The position numbers and the translations under genes were made by a program. Below, piece by piece: positions 1 through 6,403 of a stretch of DNA of 18,164 nt. The DNA is from Thermodesulfovibrionia bacterium. Lineage in GTDB: Bacteria > Nitrospirota > Thermodesulfovibrionia > UBA6902. The stretch is taken from positions 1 to 18,164 of the forward strand of contig CAMYJJ010000030.1 in the NCBI GenBank assembly GCA_947258735.1, written 5' to 3'. Under the pieces are notes generated by a model. That model was given only the letters and a program-made list of their open reading frames with translations, was not told the DNA's origin and made no database searches. Position 1 is the stretch's first letter; the number at the start of each line of letters is the position of its first letter.

Positions 1-1770
1 TAAAACCTGATATCGTTTAGGAGGGCTCATGGCGAGATATAAGGACTATGACTATACACAGGGGAAATTCATACCAATCCATTTTGACAAGCAGATACTC
101 CCGGGGACATTTGAGTACACGCTGCACTACCTTATTAATAATGCAATAGACCTCTCAGTATTTGACCTTCGTTACCGGAACGATGAGACCGGGGCGCCGG
201 CGTATGATCCTGCGATCCTGTTGAAGATAATACTGTATGCATATTCAAAGGGAATTACCAGAAGCAGGGCAATAGCGCAGTGCTGCCGTGAGAATGTAAT
301 ATTCATGGCGCTGTCAGCGGACACCCAGCCGCACTTCACAACGATAGCGGACTTTATCTCAACCGCAAGTGAAGAAATTATCCGGCTCTTTCTGGAAGTG
401 TTAATGGTGTGCGACGAAATGAAGTTGATAGGGAAAGAGATGTTTGCAGTAGACGGGTGCAAGATGCCCAGTAACGCGTCAAAGGAATGGAGCGGGACGA
501 AAGCGGAACTGAAGAAGAAGAAAGCAAAGATGGAAAAGGCGGTGAGGCAGATCATGAAGCGGCACCGGGAAATGGATGAAAGCGAGGCAAACAGGGAGAT
601 TATAGAGCAGGAAGAGCAGTATGTTGAGACGATCAAAAAGAGTGTAAAGAAGATAAAACAATGGCTGAAAGAAAACGACGACAAGCCCGGCAAGACGGGA
701 AAGCCGGTCAAGAGCAACATCACGGACAACGAAAGTGCAAAGATGAAGACATCCAAAGGAGTGATCCAGGGATATAACGGGGTAACAGTGGTGGATGATA
801 AACACCAGGTGATAGTGCATGCAGAGGCATTCGGGAAGGCGCAGGAGCATGATCTGCTGAAGCCGATGGTAGAGGGGACGCGGGAGAACTTCAGGGAGAT
901 AGACAGAGAAGAAGATGTATTTGAGAAAGCAAAGCTTGTAGCAGACAGCGGGTTTCATAAGGAAGACAACGTAAAGATGATAATGGAAAAAGGGATAGAT
1001 GGATATATAGCAGATCCACACTTCAGGAAGCGTGATCCGCGGTTTGCAGAGGCCGATAGACATAAAGAGCAAACGAGAAAAGAGCGGCAGAAGCGAGAGG
1101 GACAGAGGGGAACATATAAACTGGATAAATTCACCTTTGCAGATGACCTGAGCCACTGCATCTGCCCTGCAGGAAAGAGGATGTACCGGAGCGGTAATAA
1201 TGTAATATTAGGCGGAAAGCAGGCGATGAGATTCAGAGGGAACAAGACTAATTGTCTTAACTGTAACTTGAGAGAAGAATGTATAAGGAAGCCGGAGACT
1301 ACAGAGGTAAGGTCTGTGGCATATTTCAAAGGGCTGAAGAAAGACGGAACAGAAAGCTACACACAGAAGATGAAGCGAAGGATCGATTCGATAAAGGGGA
1401 GACTGATATATAACAGACGGCTTGGCATATCAGAACCACCGTTTGCCCATATCCGGTCTATCATGAGGCTGGACCGGTTCAGCCTGAGAGGAAAACGAAA
1501 GGTGAACACGCAGTGGCTGTTGTACTGCATAGTGCATAATCTTACAAAGGTACACAGATATGGAGAAGGATTTGCATAGCGAAAATGGAAAACAGAAGAA
1601 TACCCCGGAAAATAACAGGAACACAAGGAATAAAGTGCACTATAAAGTCGCTCAATTGAATAAGATGGACATTAGACACGTTCAGGAAAAATAAACTCCA
1701 AAATAATGGATCATAAATTTAAAAGAGAAGAGAAGTTTTAAAAACAGACTTTTTCTACAGACTCGTTAAC
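1..1770 (+). mobile_element. IS1182-type insertion sequence, left end outside window, right end approximate
   Basis: The body is the transposase gene at 29-1579. The left terminal repeat lies upstream of base 1, so the inverted repeats cannot be matched. The right boundary is a guess: the non-coding tail after the transposase stop (1580 to about 1770) includes a segment near 1745-1770 (ACAGACTTTTTCTACAGACT) that looks to me like an IS right end. The flank to about 1840 is AT-rich and holds no gene. The element sits beside a tRNA-Leu gene. IS1182-family transposition is expected to use a DDE transposase; target duplications cannot be seen here. Confidence 0.6.
29..1579 (+). CDS. IS1182 family transposase (DDE)
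   Basis: This 516-residue protein catalyses cut-and-paste movement of the surrounding IS. The N-terminal about 110 residues (FIPIHFDKQILPGTFEYTL..., then YDPAILLKIILYAYSKGI) match the DUF772-type domain of IS1182/IS5-like transposases. A charged, probably coiled-coil, linker spans about residues 155-225. The catalytic core follows. Probable DDE residues are D142 (FAVDGCKMPSNASK), D306 (LVADSGFHKED) and E469 (RRLGISEPPFAHIR, in the Y-x2-R-x3-E context). A Cys-rich insert (CICPAGKRM ... CLNCNLREEC, about residues 378-417) is usual for this family. A strong Shine-Dalgarno AGGAGGG lies at 19-25, just before the ATG. The frame is full length without interruption, so the copy may be active. Confidence 0.93.
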   Translation: MARYKDYDYTQGKFIPIHFDKQILPGTFEYTLHYLINNAIDLSVFDLRYRNDETGAPAYDPAILLKIILYAYSKGITRSRAIAQCCRENVIFMALSADTQPHFTTIADFISTASEEIIRLFLEVLMVCDEMKLIGKEMFAVDGCKMPSNASKEWSGTKAELKKKKAKMEKAVRQIMKRHREMDESEANREIIEQEEQYVETIKKSVKKIKQWLKENDDKPGKTGKPVKSNITDNESAKMKTSKGVIQGYNGVTVVDDKHQVIVHAEAFGKAQEHDLLKPMVEGTRENFREIDREEDVFEKAKLVADSGFHKEDNVKMIMEKGIDGYIADPHFRKRDPRFAEADRHKEQTRKERQKREGQRGTYKLDKFTFADDLSHCICPAGKRMYRSGNNVILGGKQAMRFRGNKTNCLNCNLREECIRKPETTEVRSVAYFKGLKKDGTESYTQKMKRRIDSIKGRLIYNRRLGISEPPFAHIRSIMRLDRFSLRGKRKVNTQWLLYCIVHNLTKVHRYGEGFA

Positions 1771-1842
1771 ACTTTAAATCGCAAATCCTCAATTTTCACT
1801 CTCAATTAAATACTTCATATGTCGGTATTAGTAACTCGGAGG

Positions 1843-1862
1843 TGATCCTTAACTAAGGATCA
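1843..1862. repeat. perfect 9-bp inverted repeat (hairpin) 3' of tRNA-Leu
   Basis: TGATCCTTA and TAAGGATCA are separated by AC, a perfect 9+9 bp palindrome. It lies 25 bp beyond the tRNA 3' end in the direction of tRNA transcription (minus). No T-run follows it on that strand, so it is not a canonical intrinsic terminator. It could be a weak termination or 3'-processing structure, or belong to the flank of the IS. Confidence 0.5.
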
Positions 1863-1887
1863 AATCAAGTGAATATGAATAAAGAAA

Positions 1888-1974
1888 TGGTGCCGAAGGG
1901 GGGATTCGAACCCCCACAGGATTGCTCCCACTAGACCCTGAACCTAGCGCGTCTGCCAGTTCCGCCACTTCGGC
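1888..1974 (-). tRNA. tRNA-Leu (anticodon CAG)
   Basis: Read on the minus strand, the 7-bp acceptor stem GCCGAAG pairs with CTTCGGC, followed by discriminator A and an encoded CCA tail (87 nt in total). The T arm has GGGGG TTCGAAT CCCCC. The anticodon loop is TTCAGGG on a 5-bp stem (CTAGG with TCTAG, one G-U pair), placing CAG at positions 34-36 (plus-strand CTG at 1938-1940). A long variable arm of the class II type is present, as expected for leucine. CAG decodes the leucine codon CUG. It lies 53 bp downstream of the lipoprotein gene and may be co-transcribed with it. Confidence 0.96.
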
Positions 1975-1989
1975 AACTTTTTTTTATCA

Positions 1990-2022
1990 GGGACACTTCC
2001 TATGGGAAGTGTCTCTTTCCTG
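1990..2022. repeat. REP-like palindrome, copy 1 (GACACTTCC/GGAAGTGTC)
   Basis: A perfect 9-bp inverted repeat, GACACTTCC at 1992-2000 and GGAAGTGTC at 2005-2013, with loop TATG, followed by TCTTTCCTG. The right half (2002-2022) matches 5333-5353 at 19 of 21 positions, so this is a dispersed repeat. It sits between the lipoprotein stop and tRNA-Leu. An A-run, not a T-run, follows it on the minus strand, so it is not a terminator for the lipoprotein gene. Confidence 0.6.
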
Positions 2023-2027
2023 CAAGA

Positions 2028-2456
2028 TCATCGTTCCATATCAGGTAGGACAAACGGGTTATCACCGGTCATGCCTGAAAGCTTTAATGTTTCTCTCTGA
2101 AATACGAAATCAGCAACTCCCCTGTTATGGAATTCGCTGTCACCCTCTATGAGCCAGTCACCCTGCCAGCTCACACTCATTTTTACTGAATTGTCTGTAA
2201 TTCTTATCAGCCTTTGATTAAAAGACAGCTCTGCTTTCTTAAATGACAGGGCATTAATGATGTTTTCTGATAACGGTGCCTCTATCCGGTTTTTTAATGT
2301 AGAAACATTTTTTGAAAGATATGCCTCTTTAATCGTGTTCAGGCTTTCAAATACTTTTTGAGATAATAAATAGTCTTCAGAAGGTTTGACCTTGTTCTTG
2401 GCACATCCAGGAAGCAGCAAGATGCCAATGAGAAATAGTATATAAATTGGTTTCAT
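2028..2456 (-). CDS. small lipoprotein of unknown function
   Basis: I do not recognise the family. The protein is 142 residues. It begins MKPIYILFLIGILLLPGCAK, a type II (lipoprotein) signal peptide with lipobox LLPGC and acceptor Cys19. Residue +2 is Ala, so by the Lol sorting rule the outer membrane is likely. The mature part is soluble: a helical N-terminal half (about residues 27-80, KVFESLNTIKEAYLSKN...) then a probable beta-rich end (VKMSVSWQGDWLIEGDSEFHNRG...), the general shape of small NTF2-like or SnoaL-like lipoproteins, though no motif proves this. I chose the ATG at 2456 because it directly precedes the hydrophobic segment. An in-frame ATG at 2477 would add seven residues; neither has a clear Shine-Dalgarno. 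tRNA-Leu follows on the same strand. Confidence 0.7.
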   Translation of the reverse strand: MKPIYILFLIGILLLPGCAKNKVKPSEDYLLSQKVFESLNTIKEAYLSKNVSTLKNRIEAPLSENIINALSFKKAELSFNQRLIRITDNSVKMSVSWQGDWLIEGDSEFHNRGVADFVFQRETLKLSGMTGDNPFVLPDMER

Positions 2457-2751
2457 TTGATATTTGACGTAATGCAATATTATGAACAGGCATTTTACTA
2501 TGTTTCAGGATGTTTTTCAATCTTAAAGACTGCTACAGATACATAATTAGTGCTTCTTTATCAGTTTAGTCGATACATAAGATCCCGGGATTCAACAGGA
2601 ATAGAAAAGTCGTTATAAGTAAATTGTTATTGGTTCGCCGAATTACATATAACAAATAACTGAAGACAATTTGCACTGGAATAGGTGATCAATTGAGGCA
2701 ATATTTTATTGCAGCTATTTTGGAGTTAATGAAACAGAAAAAAATAAATCA
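2457..2751. other. intergenic stretch, no gene seen
   Basis: AT-rich DNA between the terminator of the cytochrome gene and the lipoprotein gene. It should hold the lipoprotein promoter on the minus strand, but I could not single out a convincing -35/-10 pair. I see no ORF with coding character and no RNA gene. Confidence 0.5.
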
Positions 2752-2791
2752 TAAAAAAAGGCACCATTTCTGAAAACAGAAATGGTGCCTT
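2752..2791 (-). terminator. Rho-independent terminator of the cytochrome gene
   Basis: A 15-bp perfect stem (2758-2772 with 2777-2791; GGCACCATTTCTG and its complement) with a 4-nt loop. On the minus strand it is followed by a run of seven or more T (complement of the A-run at 2752-2759). It lies 20 bp after the TAA at 2811. A terminator here, and none after the internal TGA at 3135, indicates that the transcript extends through the second half of the cytochrome reading frame. Confidence 0.9.
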
Positions 2792-2810
2792 CGGCTTAAA
2801 CAATGATAAA

Positions 2811-4028
2811 TTAATAATCTATTTTTTTTGTTGCTTTTTTAATCACCTGTGACTGGCCTTCTTCATACAGATAATTGAAAGCAGCTTCAACCGTTACTGA
2901 TTTAGTCCCTATTTCCAATGGTAAGACTTTGGTAATAGATTCTGTCTTATGGGGCTCAAGCCCGAGGTTTACATGGTTCTGGGCTGTTATGTCCCAATTG
3001 TTGAGACCCAGGTACCCTTCCTTGTTATCTGCAAAATGAAGGTCATAAACAGCATACTCTTCTGTGTCTGAATATACAACTTTTCCATCCTGATCTTTTA
3101 CGGTCACTTCCAGTGACGCTTTGGGTATGTATATTCAGCCATGGGGAATGCCATGACCGGACGTGTTCTTCAACTGGACATTCATGACCACGGCAGGCAT
3201 GACCTTGTTAGCAAGATGGTCCACATATTCAGTTGAACTGGCGCTTAACTTGATGTCAACACCTGTTGCTGCGAAGTCTGTCTCGTAAATACCGGGGAAC
3301 CTGTGGCTTTCACCATCTTCACCCTGCATATGGCATTGCTGACATGTCTTGTCTCCGCCATGTGCCACGTATTCTTCTTCATAACTGGTGTATAACGTGG
3401 GACAGATTGATGACGGCATACCAGGCGGACAGCCGTGGTGACAGGTTGCACAGAATTTGGAAGTCTTTAAGAAATCCGATTTCACCGTGTCAAAACCAAA
3501 CTCATCTTTATGAGGAGGATCTTCGGCGTCACCCGGGCCATAAATTGTGTGGGACAGCGGCTTGCCATCAGCTGATCCCTCTATATTATGACATTCGAGA
3601 CATCCAATACTAAGCTTTGAAAGTTCCTTAAGAGCTGCATCTTTCTTTGCACTATCCTTGTCATCAGCAGCAGTAACAATGAGATCTGTGATTTGAACGG
3701 TCAATTCATCGGTCATGGCAACTTTCTTGGTTACCGGAGCGTGACAGGGGAGACAGATGTCCTTCAGGTCTCTTCTTTTTGCCGCAGGGGATTTGTCAAG
3801 CCCGCTCAATATAAAGGTCCTCCATGTTCTTATAACTCTGGAATCAGTCATGGATTGTGCATGCCATGATTTTGCCCAGTTGTCATGAACTTCTTCATGG
3901 CATTCAGCGCATTGCGCTGAGTCATACGATGCAACTAACTCATCTATTGTATTAGCCGGTTCAGCAGAAACCAGCTGAGGAACGGCTGCTGCAAAGATGA
4001 GTAATACCAGTGTGATAAATAATCTCAT
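2811..4028 (-). CDS. periplasmic multiheme (five-heme) c-type cytochrome with in-frame TGA, probable selenoprotein
   Basis: Read through the TGA at 3135-3137, this gene encodes about 405 residues with the TGA as codon 298. It has a Sec signal peptide (residues 1-22, cleavage near VSA-EP). Five CxxCH heme c sites follow: C40AECH, C92LPCH, C143LECH, C193ATCH and C229QQCH. The layout, with YEEEYVAHGGDKTCQQCHMQ and a later NTSGHGIPHG segment, is that of cytochrome c554-like periplasmic electron carriers. The C-terminal 107 residues look like a beta-sandwich (SLEVTVKDQDGKVVYSDTEEY...) that normally follows the TGH motif in such cytochromes. An excellent Shine-Dalgarno GGAGG (4033-4037) precedes the ATG. 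The frame does not shift at the TGA: it continues as IYIPKASLEVTV, and a SECIS-like structure lies immediately downstream. I therefore read the TGA as selenocysteine. The alternatives are a nonsense mutation (pseudogene) or a sequencing error. The redox partner and substrate are unknown. Confidence 0.75.
3068..3138 (-). promoter_or_regulatory. candidate bacterial SECIS element at the in-frame TGA
   Basis: On the minus strand, after the TGA (3137-3135), 17 nt lead to the hairpin GTCACT-GGA-AGTGAC (3117-3103): a 6-bp perfect stem with a 3-nt loop beginning GG. The first loop G is 23 nt after the TGA. Known bacterial SECIS elements have a short apical stem-loop with a G in the first two loop positions, about 16-37 nt from the UGA, bound by SelB. 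In addition, CTGAATATACA spanning the TGA (3138-3128) is perfectly complementary over 11 bp to TGTATATTCAG (3078-3068), giving an outer stem that encloses the hairpin. The internal loop is asymmetric (10 and 24 nt). Function is inferred from geometry only. Confidence 0.65.
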
Positions 4029-4354
4029 ACTACCTCCTTTTTTTTTATTTGTACTCTCAGGCTATTAACCGTATAGAGAACCAAATGTTACTTAACGGGA
4101 GTTGGAATTGAAGTCACAAACTTCCATGATTATAAACTAAGAGGTGAACGTTATGTCAAGACAGGATTGGAAATATCGTGATTAGAAATATTAATTCCAG
4201 TAAAAAGTGCCATCGAGAAAACTTCATGGCAAGTCATGGAGATAAAAAGGGGTATGTATGTTAATGGATCGTATGGTCGTTTCCATCCATGAAATAGATG
4301 AACGTGTCAGGATTAATTGACTTTTGCAATTTAATTTCATTACAATTATTGTCA
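4029..4354. promoter_or_regulatory. divergent regulatory region between the cytochrome and LysR genes
   Basis: This 326-bp gap separates two divergently transcribed genes, the standard layout for a LysR regulator and its target. It contains the cytochrome Shine-Dalgarno (4033-4037). It also holds nested dyads around 4264-4290: ATGGAT (4264-4269) with ATCCAT (4285-4290), and ATGG (4273-4276) with CCAT (4283-4286). A palindrome ACAATTATTGT (4342-4352) overlaps the LysR -10. These are plausible LysR operators, but no site is proven. I could not fix the cytochrome promoter. Confidence 0.45.
4317..4346 (+). promoter_or_regulatory. sigma-70-type promoter of the LysR gene, giving a near-leaderless start
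   Basis: The -35 TTGACT (4317-4322) and -10 TACAAT (4341-4346) are separated by 18 bp. Transcription would start about 7 nt after the -10, near 4353, almost on the ATG at 4355. That would explain the lack of a Shine-Dalgarno before this gene and argues for the 4355 start over the in-frame ATG at 4298, which lies upstream of the promoter. Confidence 0.5.
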
Positions 4355-5266
4355 ATGGATGATCATAAGTTAAAAGTCTTCTGTATCGTTGCGGAAACAA
4401 AAAGTTTCTCAAGGGCTTCTGAAATAATCCGTCTTACCCAACCGGCAGTCAGTCTGCAGATCCAGGCGCTTGAGGAAATGTATGGCACCAAACTCTTTAA
4501 CCGTTCCGGTTGCGTTATTACCCTGACTCAGGCAGGAGAGATGCTGTATAAGTATGCGAAGGAGATCAGCACGTTATACTCGGCTGCTGAAAAAGAGATC
4601 GGGGGGGTAACAGGCCTGGTGAAAGGGATCATCTCTGTAGGCGCGAGTTCGACCATCGGCAACTATGTGCTGCCTTCTGTGATTGCTGATTTCAAAAGAA
4701 AATTTCCCAAAGTCGGGGTACATCTGCATGTAGGGAACAGTAAGAACGTGGTTGATTTTATTAATTCCGGCAGTGTAGATGTAGGACTTGTTGAGGGCGA
4801 TGTGAACAAGCAGAAATTAATCGTTGAAAAACTGATCAGCGATGAGATGGTCTTTATTATGTCACCGTATCATGCCCTGTCAAAGAAGGCCAGCGTCTCA
4901 ATTATGGAGCTTTCAAAGGAACCTCTTATTTTCAGGGAAGAGGGGTCAGGGACGAGACAGGCCATCGAGAAGTACCTCTCAAAGCATGGAATCTCACAGC
5001 AGAACCTGAAGATCTCTTTAATCATGGGCAGTACCGAGTCAATCAAGACTGCGGTTGAAGAGGGGCTGGGTACCTCGATTCTATCCAAGTGGGCCGCAAG
5101 AAAAGAGCTGAGATATGGGACCCTGAAAACAGCCGCATTTAAAGAAGATAAATTTATAAGAGACTTTTCTCTTGTTTTCAAGAAGTCCAAGGAACCTTCA
5201 CATACGATCGAACAGTTTACAGGTTTCCTGAGACGCTATCCATTCAATAAGCTCCTCGCCTCCTGA
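4355..5266 (+). CDS. LysR family transcriptional regulator (CysL/YeiE-like)
   Basis: The protein is 303 residues, normal for LysR regulators. The N-terminal winged helix-turn-helix occupies about residues 1-60 (KLKVFCIVAETKSFSRASE ... LTQPAVSLQIQALEE ... LFNRSG). A periplasmic-binding-protein-like effector domain follows from about residue 90 (GIISVGASSTIGNYVLPSVI, then LIFREEGSGTRQAIEKYL). The REEGSGTR segment and ASSTIGNYVLP are typical of the CysL/YeiE branch, which includes regulators of sulfite reduction and a group that co-occurs with selenium metabolism. That assignment is from memory of the family. It is divergent from the putative selenocysteine cytochrome and may control it. The start at 4355 is chosen from homology (MDDHKLKVF is a normal LysR start) and the overlapping promoter. 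The effector is unknown. Confidence 0.9.
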   Translation: MDDHKLKVFCIVAETKSFSRASEIIRLTQPAVSLQIQALEEMYGTKLFNRSGCVITLTQAGEMLYKYAKEISTLYSAAEKEIGGVTGLVKGIISVGASSTIGNYVLPSVIADFKRKFPKVGVHLHVGNSKNVVDFINSGSVDVGLVEGDVNKQKLIVEKLISDEMVFIMSPYHALSKKASVSIMELSKEPLIFREEGSGTRQAIEKYLSKHGISQQNLKISLIMGSTESIKTAVEEGLGTSILSKWAARKELRYGTLKTAAFKEDKFIRDFSLVFKKSKEPSHTIEQFTGFLRRYPFNKLLAS

Positions 5267-5320
5267 TTCTGCGTCCTGTAACCTTTTTTTTCGAATACTA
5301 CAATCCAGGTAATATCAACA

Positions 5321-5353
5321 GGAGTCCGTCCCATGGGAAGTGTCCCCTTCCTG
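5321..5353. repeat. REP-like palindrome, copy 2 (degenerate left arm)
   Basis: CCCATGGGAAGTGTCCCC followed by TTCCTG. Positions 5333-5353 match 2002-2022 at 19 of 21 bases. The left arm (GGAGTCCGTCCC) has diverged, so the dyad is imperfect. It lies in the 103-bp gap between the convergent LysR and MgtC genes. A T8 run at 5283-5290 precedes it, but no hairpin adjoins that run, so I do not call a terminator. Confidence 0.5.
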
Positions 5354-5369
5354 TTTCACATCAGAAAAA

Positions 5370-6053
5370 CTAGCCGTACACCTTAACAGAGGAAATCGAG
5401 TCTATTGAGCTGAGATCAAGGAATATCTCCTTTATCGCCTTTTTGTTTCTCACAGAAACGGTAAAGTGGTATGTGAGTTCACCAGAGTCACTTTTTTTTT
5501 CATAATCAACAGAATGGACATGAAACTTCTTTTCAGCAAACATGTCCAGTACCTGTTGCTCGACATTATGAGCAGATGATGAGGAGACAACTATATTCTT
5601 GAAACGCAATGTATTAATCTTTTTCTCCAGCCTCCGCAAAACCATAAGAGCCAAAATGGTAATAGCAGCAGTTACGACGGCCTCAAGGTAAAGGCCCCCT
5701 CCGACAGCAAGGCCCATTGCGGAGACAATCCATATTGAGGCTGCTGTTGTCAGTCCCCGAACCGCAAATCCGCTTTTAATGATTACCCCGGCGCCCAGAA
5801 ACCCTATTCCAATCAATGCGCCTGCAGATATTCGTGCAGGATCTATTCTAAGAGTATCATCAAAGCTGTGCAGGTAGTGATAATAATTTTCAGAAACGAT
5901 CATTATCAGGACCGCTGCCACACATACGATCAGCTGGGTCCTGAAGCCTGCGGCCCTTCCGTGTACTTCCCGCTCAAAACCTATTATGCCTCCGATGACA
6001 GCGCCAAGAAGCAGCCTTAATATTATCTCTGAAGCAGGAATCATGCTTACCAT
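5370..6053 (-). CDS. MgtC/SapB family membrane protein
   Basis: The protein is 227 residues. The N-terminal about 140 residues form the MgtC/SapB hydrophobic domain with four to five membrane segments and the family signature (EIILRLLLGAVIGGIIGFERE, GRAAGFRTQLIVCVAAVL, then ISAGALIGIGFLGAGVIIK and VRGLTTAASIWIVSAMGLAVGGG). A cytosolic C-terminal part of about 80 residues (AHNVEQQVLDMFAEKKFHVHSVDYE...) looks like the ACT-like domain of longer MgtC proteins. MgtC of Salmonella supports growth at low Mg2+ and modulates the F-type ATPase; most homologues have no tested role. The start at 6053 has no clear Shine-Dalgarno, and an ATG three codons in is equally possible. It converges with the LysR gene and is divergent from the aspartase gene. 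Confidence 0.88.
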   Translation of the reverse strand: MVSMIPASEIILRLLLGAVIGGIIGFEREVHGRAAGFRTQLIVCVAAVLIMIVSENYYHYLHSFDDTLRIDPARISAGALIGIGFLGAGVIIKSGFAVRGLTTAASIWIVSAMGLAVGGGLYLEAVVTAAITILALMVLRRLEKKINTLRFKNIVVSSSSAHNVEQQVLDMFAEKKFHVHSVDYEKKSDSGELTYHFTVSVRNKKAIKEIFLDLSSIDSISSVKVYG

Positions 6054-6154
6054 TATATAGCAAACGATACCCAGGTTCCAAATTGAAATTATTAGTCACA
6101 TCCGTGCAGAGTAAGAAAGGAGCTGTGTCTGAAATCCCCAAGATGTCCGATGAT

Positions 6155-6268
6155 TGTCATCCTGAACTTGTCGAAGCGACCCTCAGCGAAGACCCGTATC
6201 GGGTTTCAGGATCTTTCCTTTTTGCAGCATGCTAACACACGAGGTTCCGAATCGAGTTCGGAATGACA
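6155..6268. repeat. dispersed intergenic element A (TGTCAT...ATGACA)
   Basis: A 114-bp segment bounded by TGTCAT (6155-6160) and ATGACA (6263-6268). Inside are small hairpins, including ACCCG-TAT-CGGGT and TTCCGAA-TCGAG-TTCGGAA. Its left end GTCATCCTGAACTTGT is an exact 16-bp match to the reverse complement of the right end of element C near 17146. It fills most of the 350-bp gap between mgtC and the aspartase gene. I see no coding content. It resembles a MITE or REP-type repeat. Confidence 0.6.
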
Positions 6269-6315
6269 GAGAATGCATTTTCTGTATTCGCGGAAAAACT
6301 GCATAAGTGAATTTC

Positions 6316-6345
6316 TTGCTTTGAATTATTTATAATTTCTAATAT
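6316..6345 (+). promoter_or_regulatory. candidate promoter of the aspartase/fumarase gene
   Basis: TTGCTT (6316-6321) and TAATAT (6340-6345) with an 18-bp spacer. An overlapping TATAAT at 6331-6336 would be an alternative -10 but has only a poor -35 (TGAATT, 17 bp upstream). Either would start transcription 40-60 bp before the GTG. The AT-rich DNA makes chance matches likely. Confidence 0.3.
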
Positions 6346-6403
6346 CGTTGTGGTAAACTAAGGCAGATTTTTCAGAGAAATATGGTATAAGAGGAGCCGG
6401 CAC

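Noticed and set aside
479..1156. Long minus-strand reading frame opposite the transposase
   Set aside because: It has no ribosome-binding site, a low-complexity Leu/Phe/Cys-rich product, and lies fully within the transposase gene; it is an antisense shadow.
1978..2013. Intrinsic terminator for the lipoprotein gene at the GACACTTCC palindrome
   Set aside because: On the minus-strand transcript the hairpin is followed by A residues, not a U-tract; the T-run lies on the wrong side.
2811..4028. Two separate genes (297 and 98 codons) or a pseudogene split by a stop
   Set aside because: The downstream part is in exactly the same frame, has no ribosome-binding site or good start of its own, and continues a cytochrome-type C-terminal domain. 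A SECIS-like structure follows the TGA, and the terminator lies only after the second stop. A point nonsense mutation cannot be fully excluded.
4298..4354. Upstream ATG start for the LysR gene at 4298
   Set aside because: It would add 19 residues not found in LysR proteins, and lies upstream of the best promoter.
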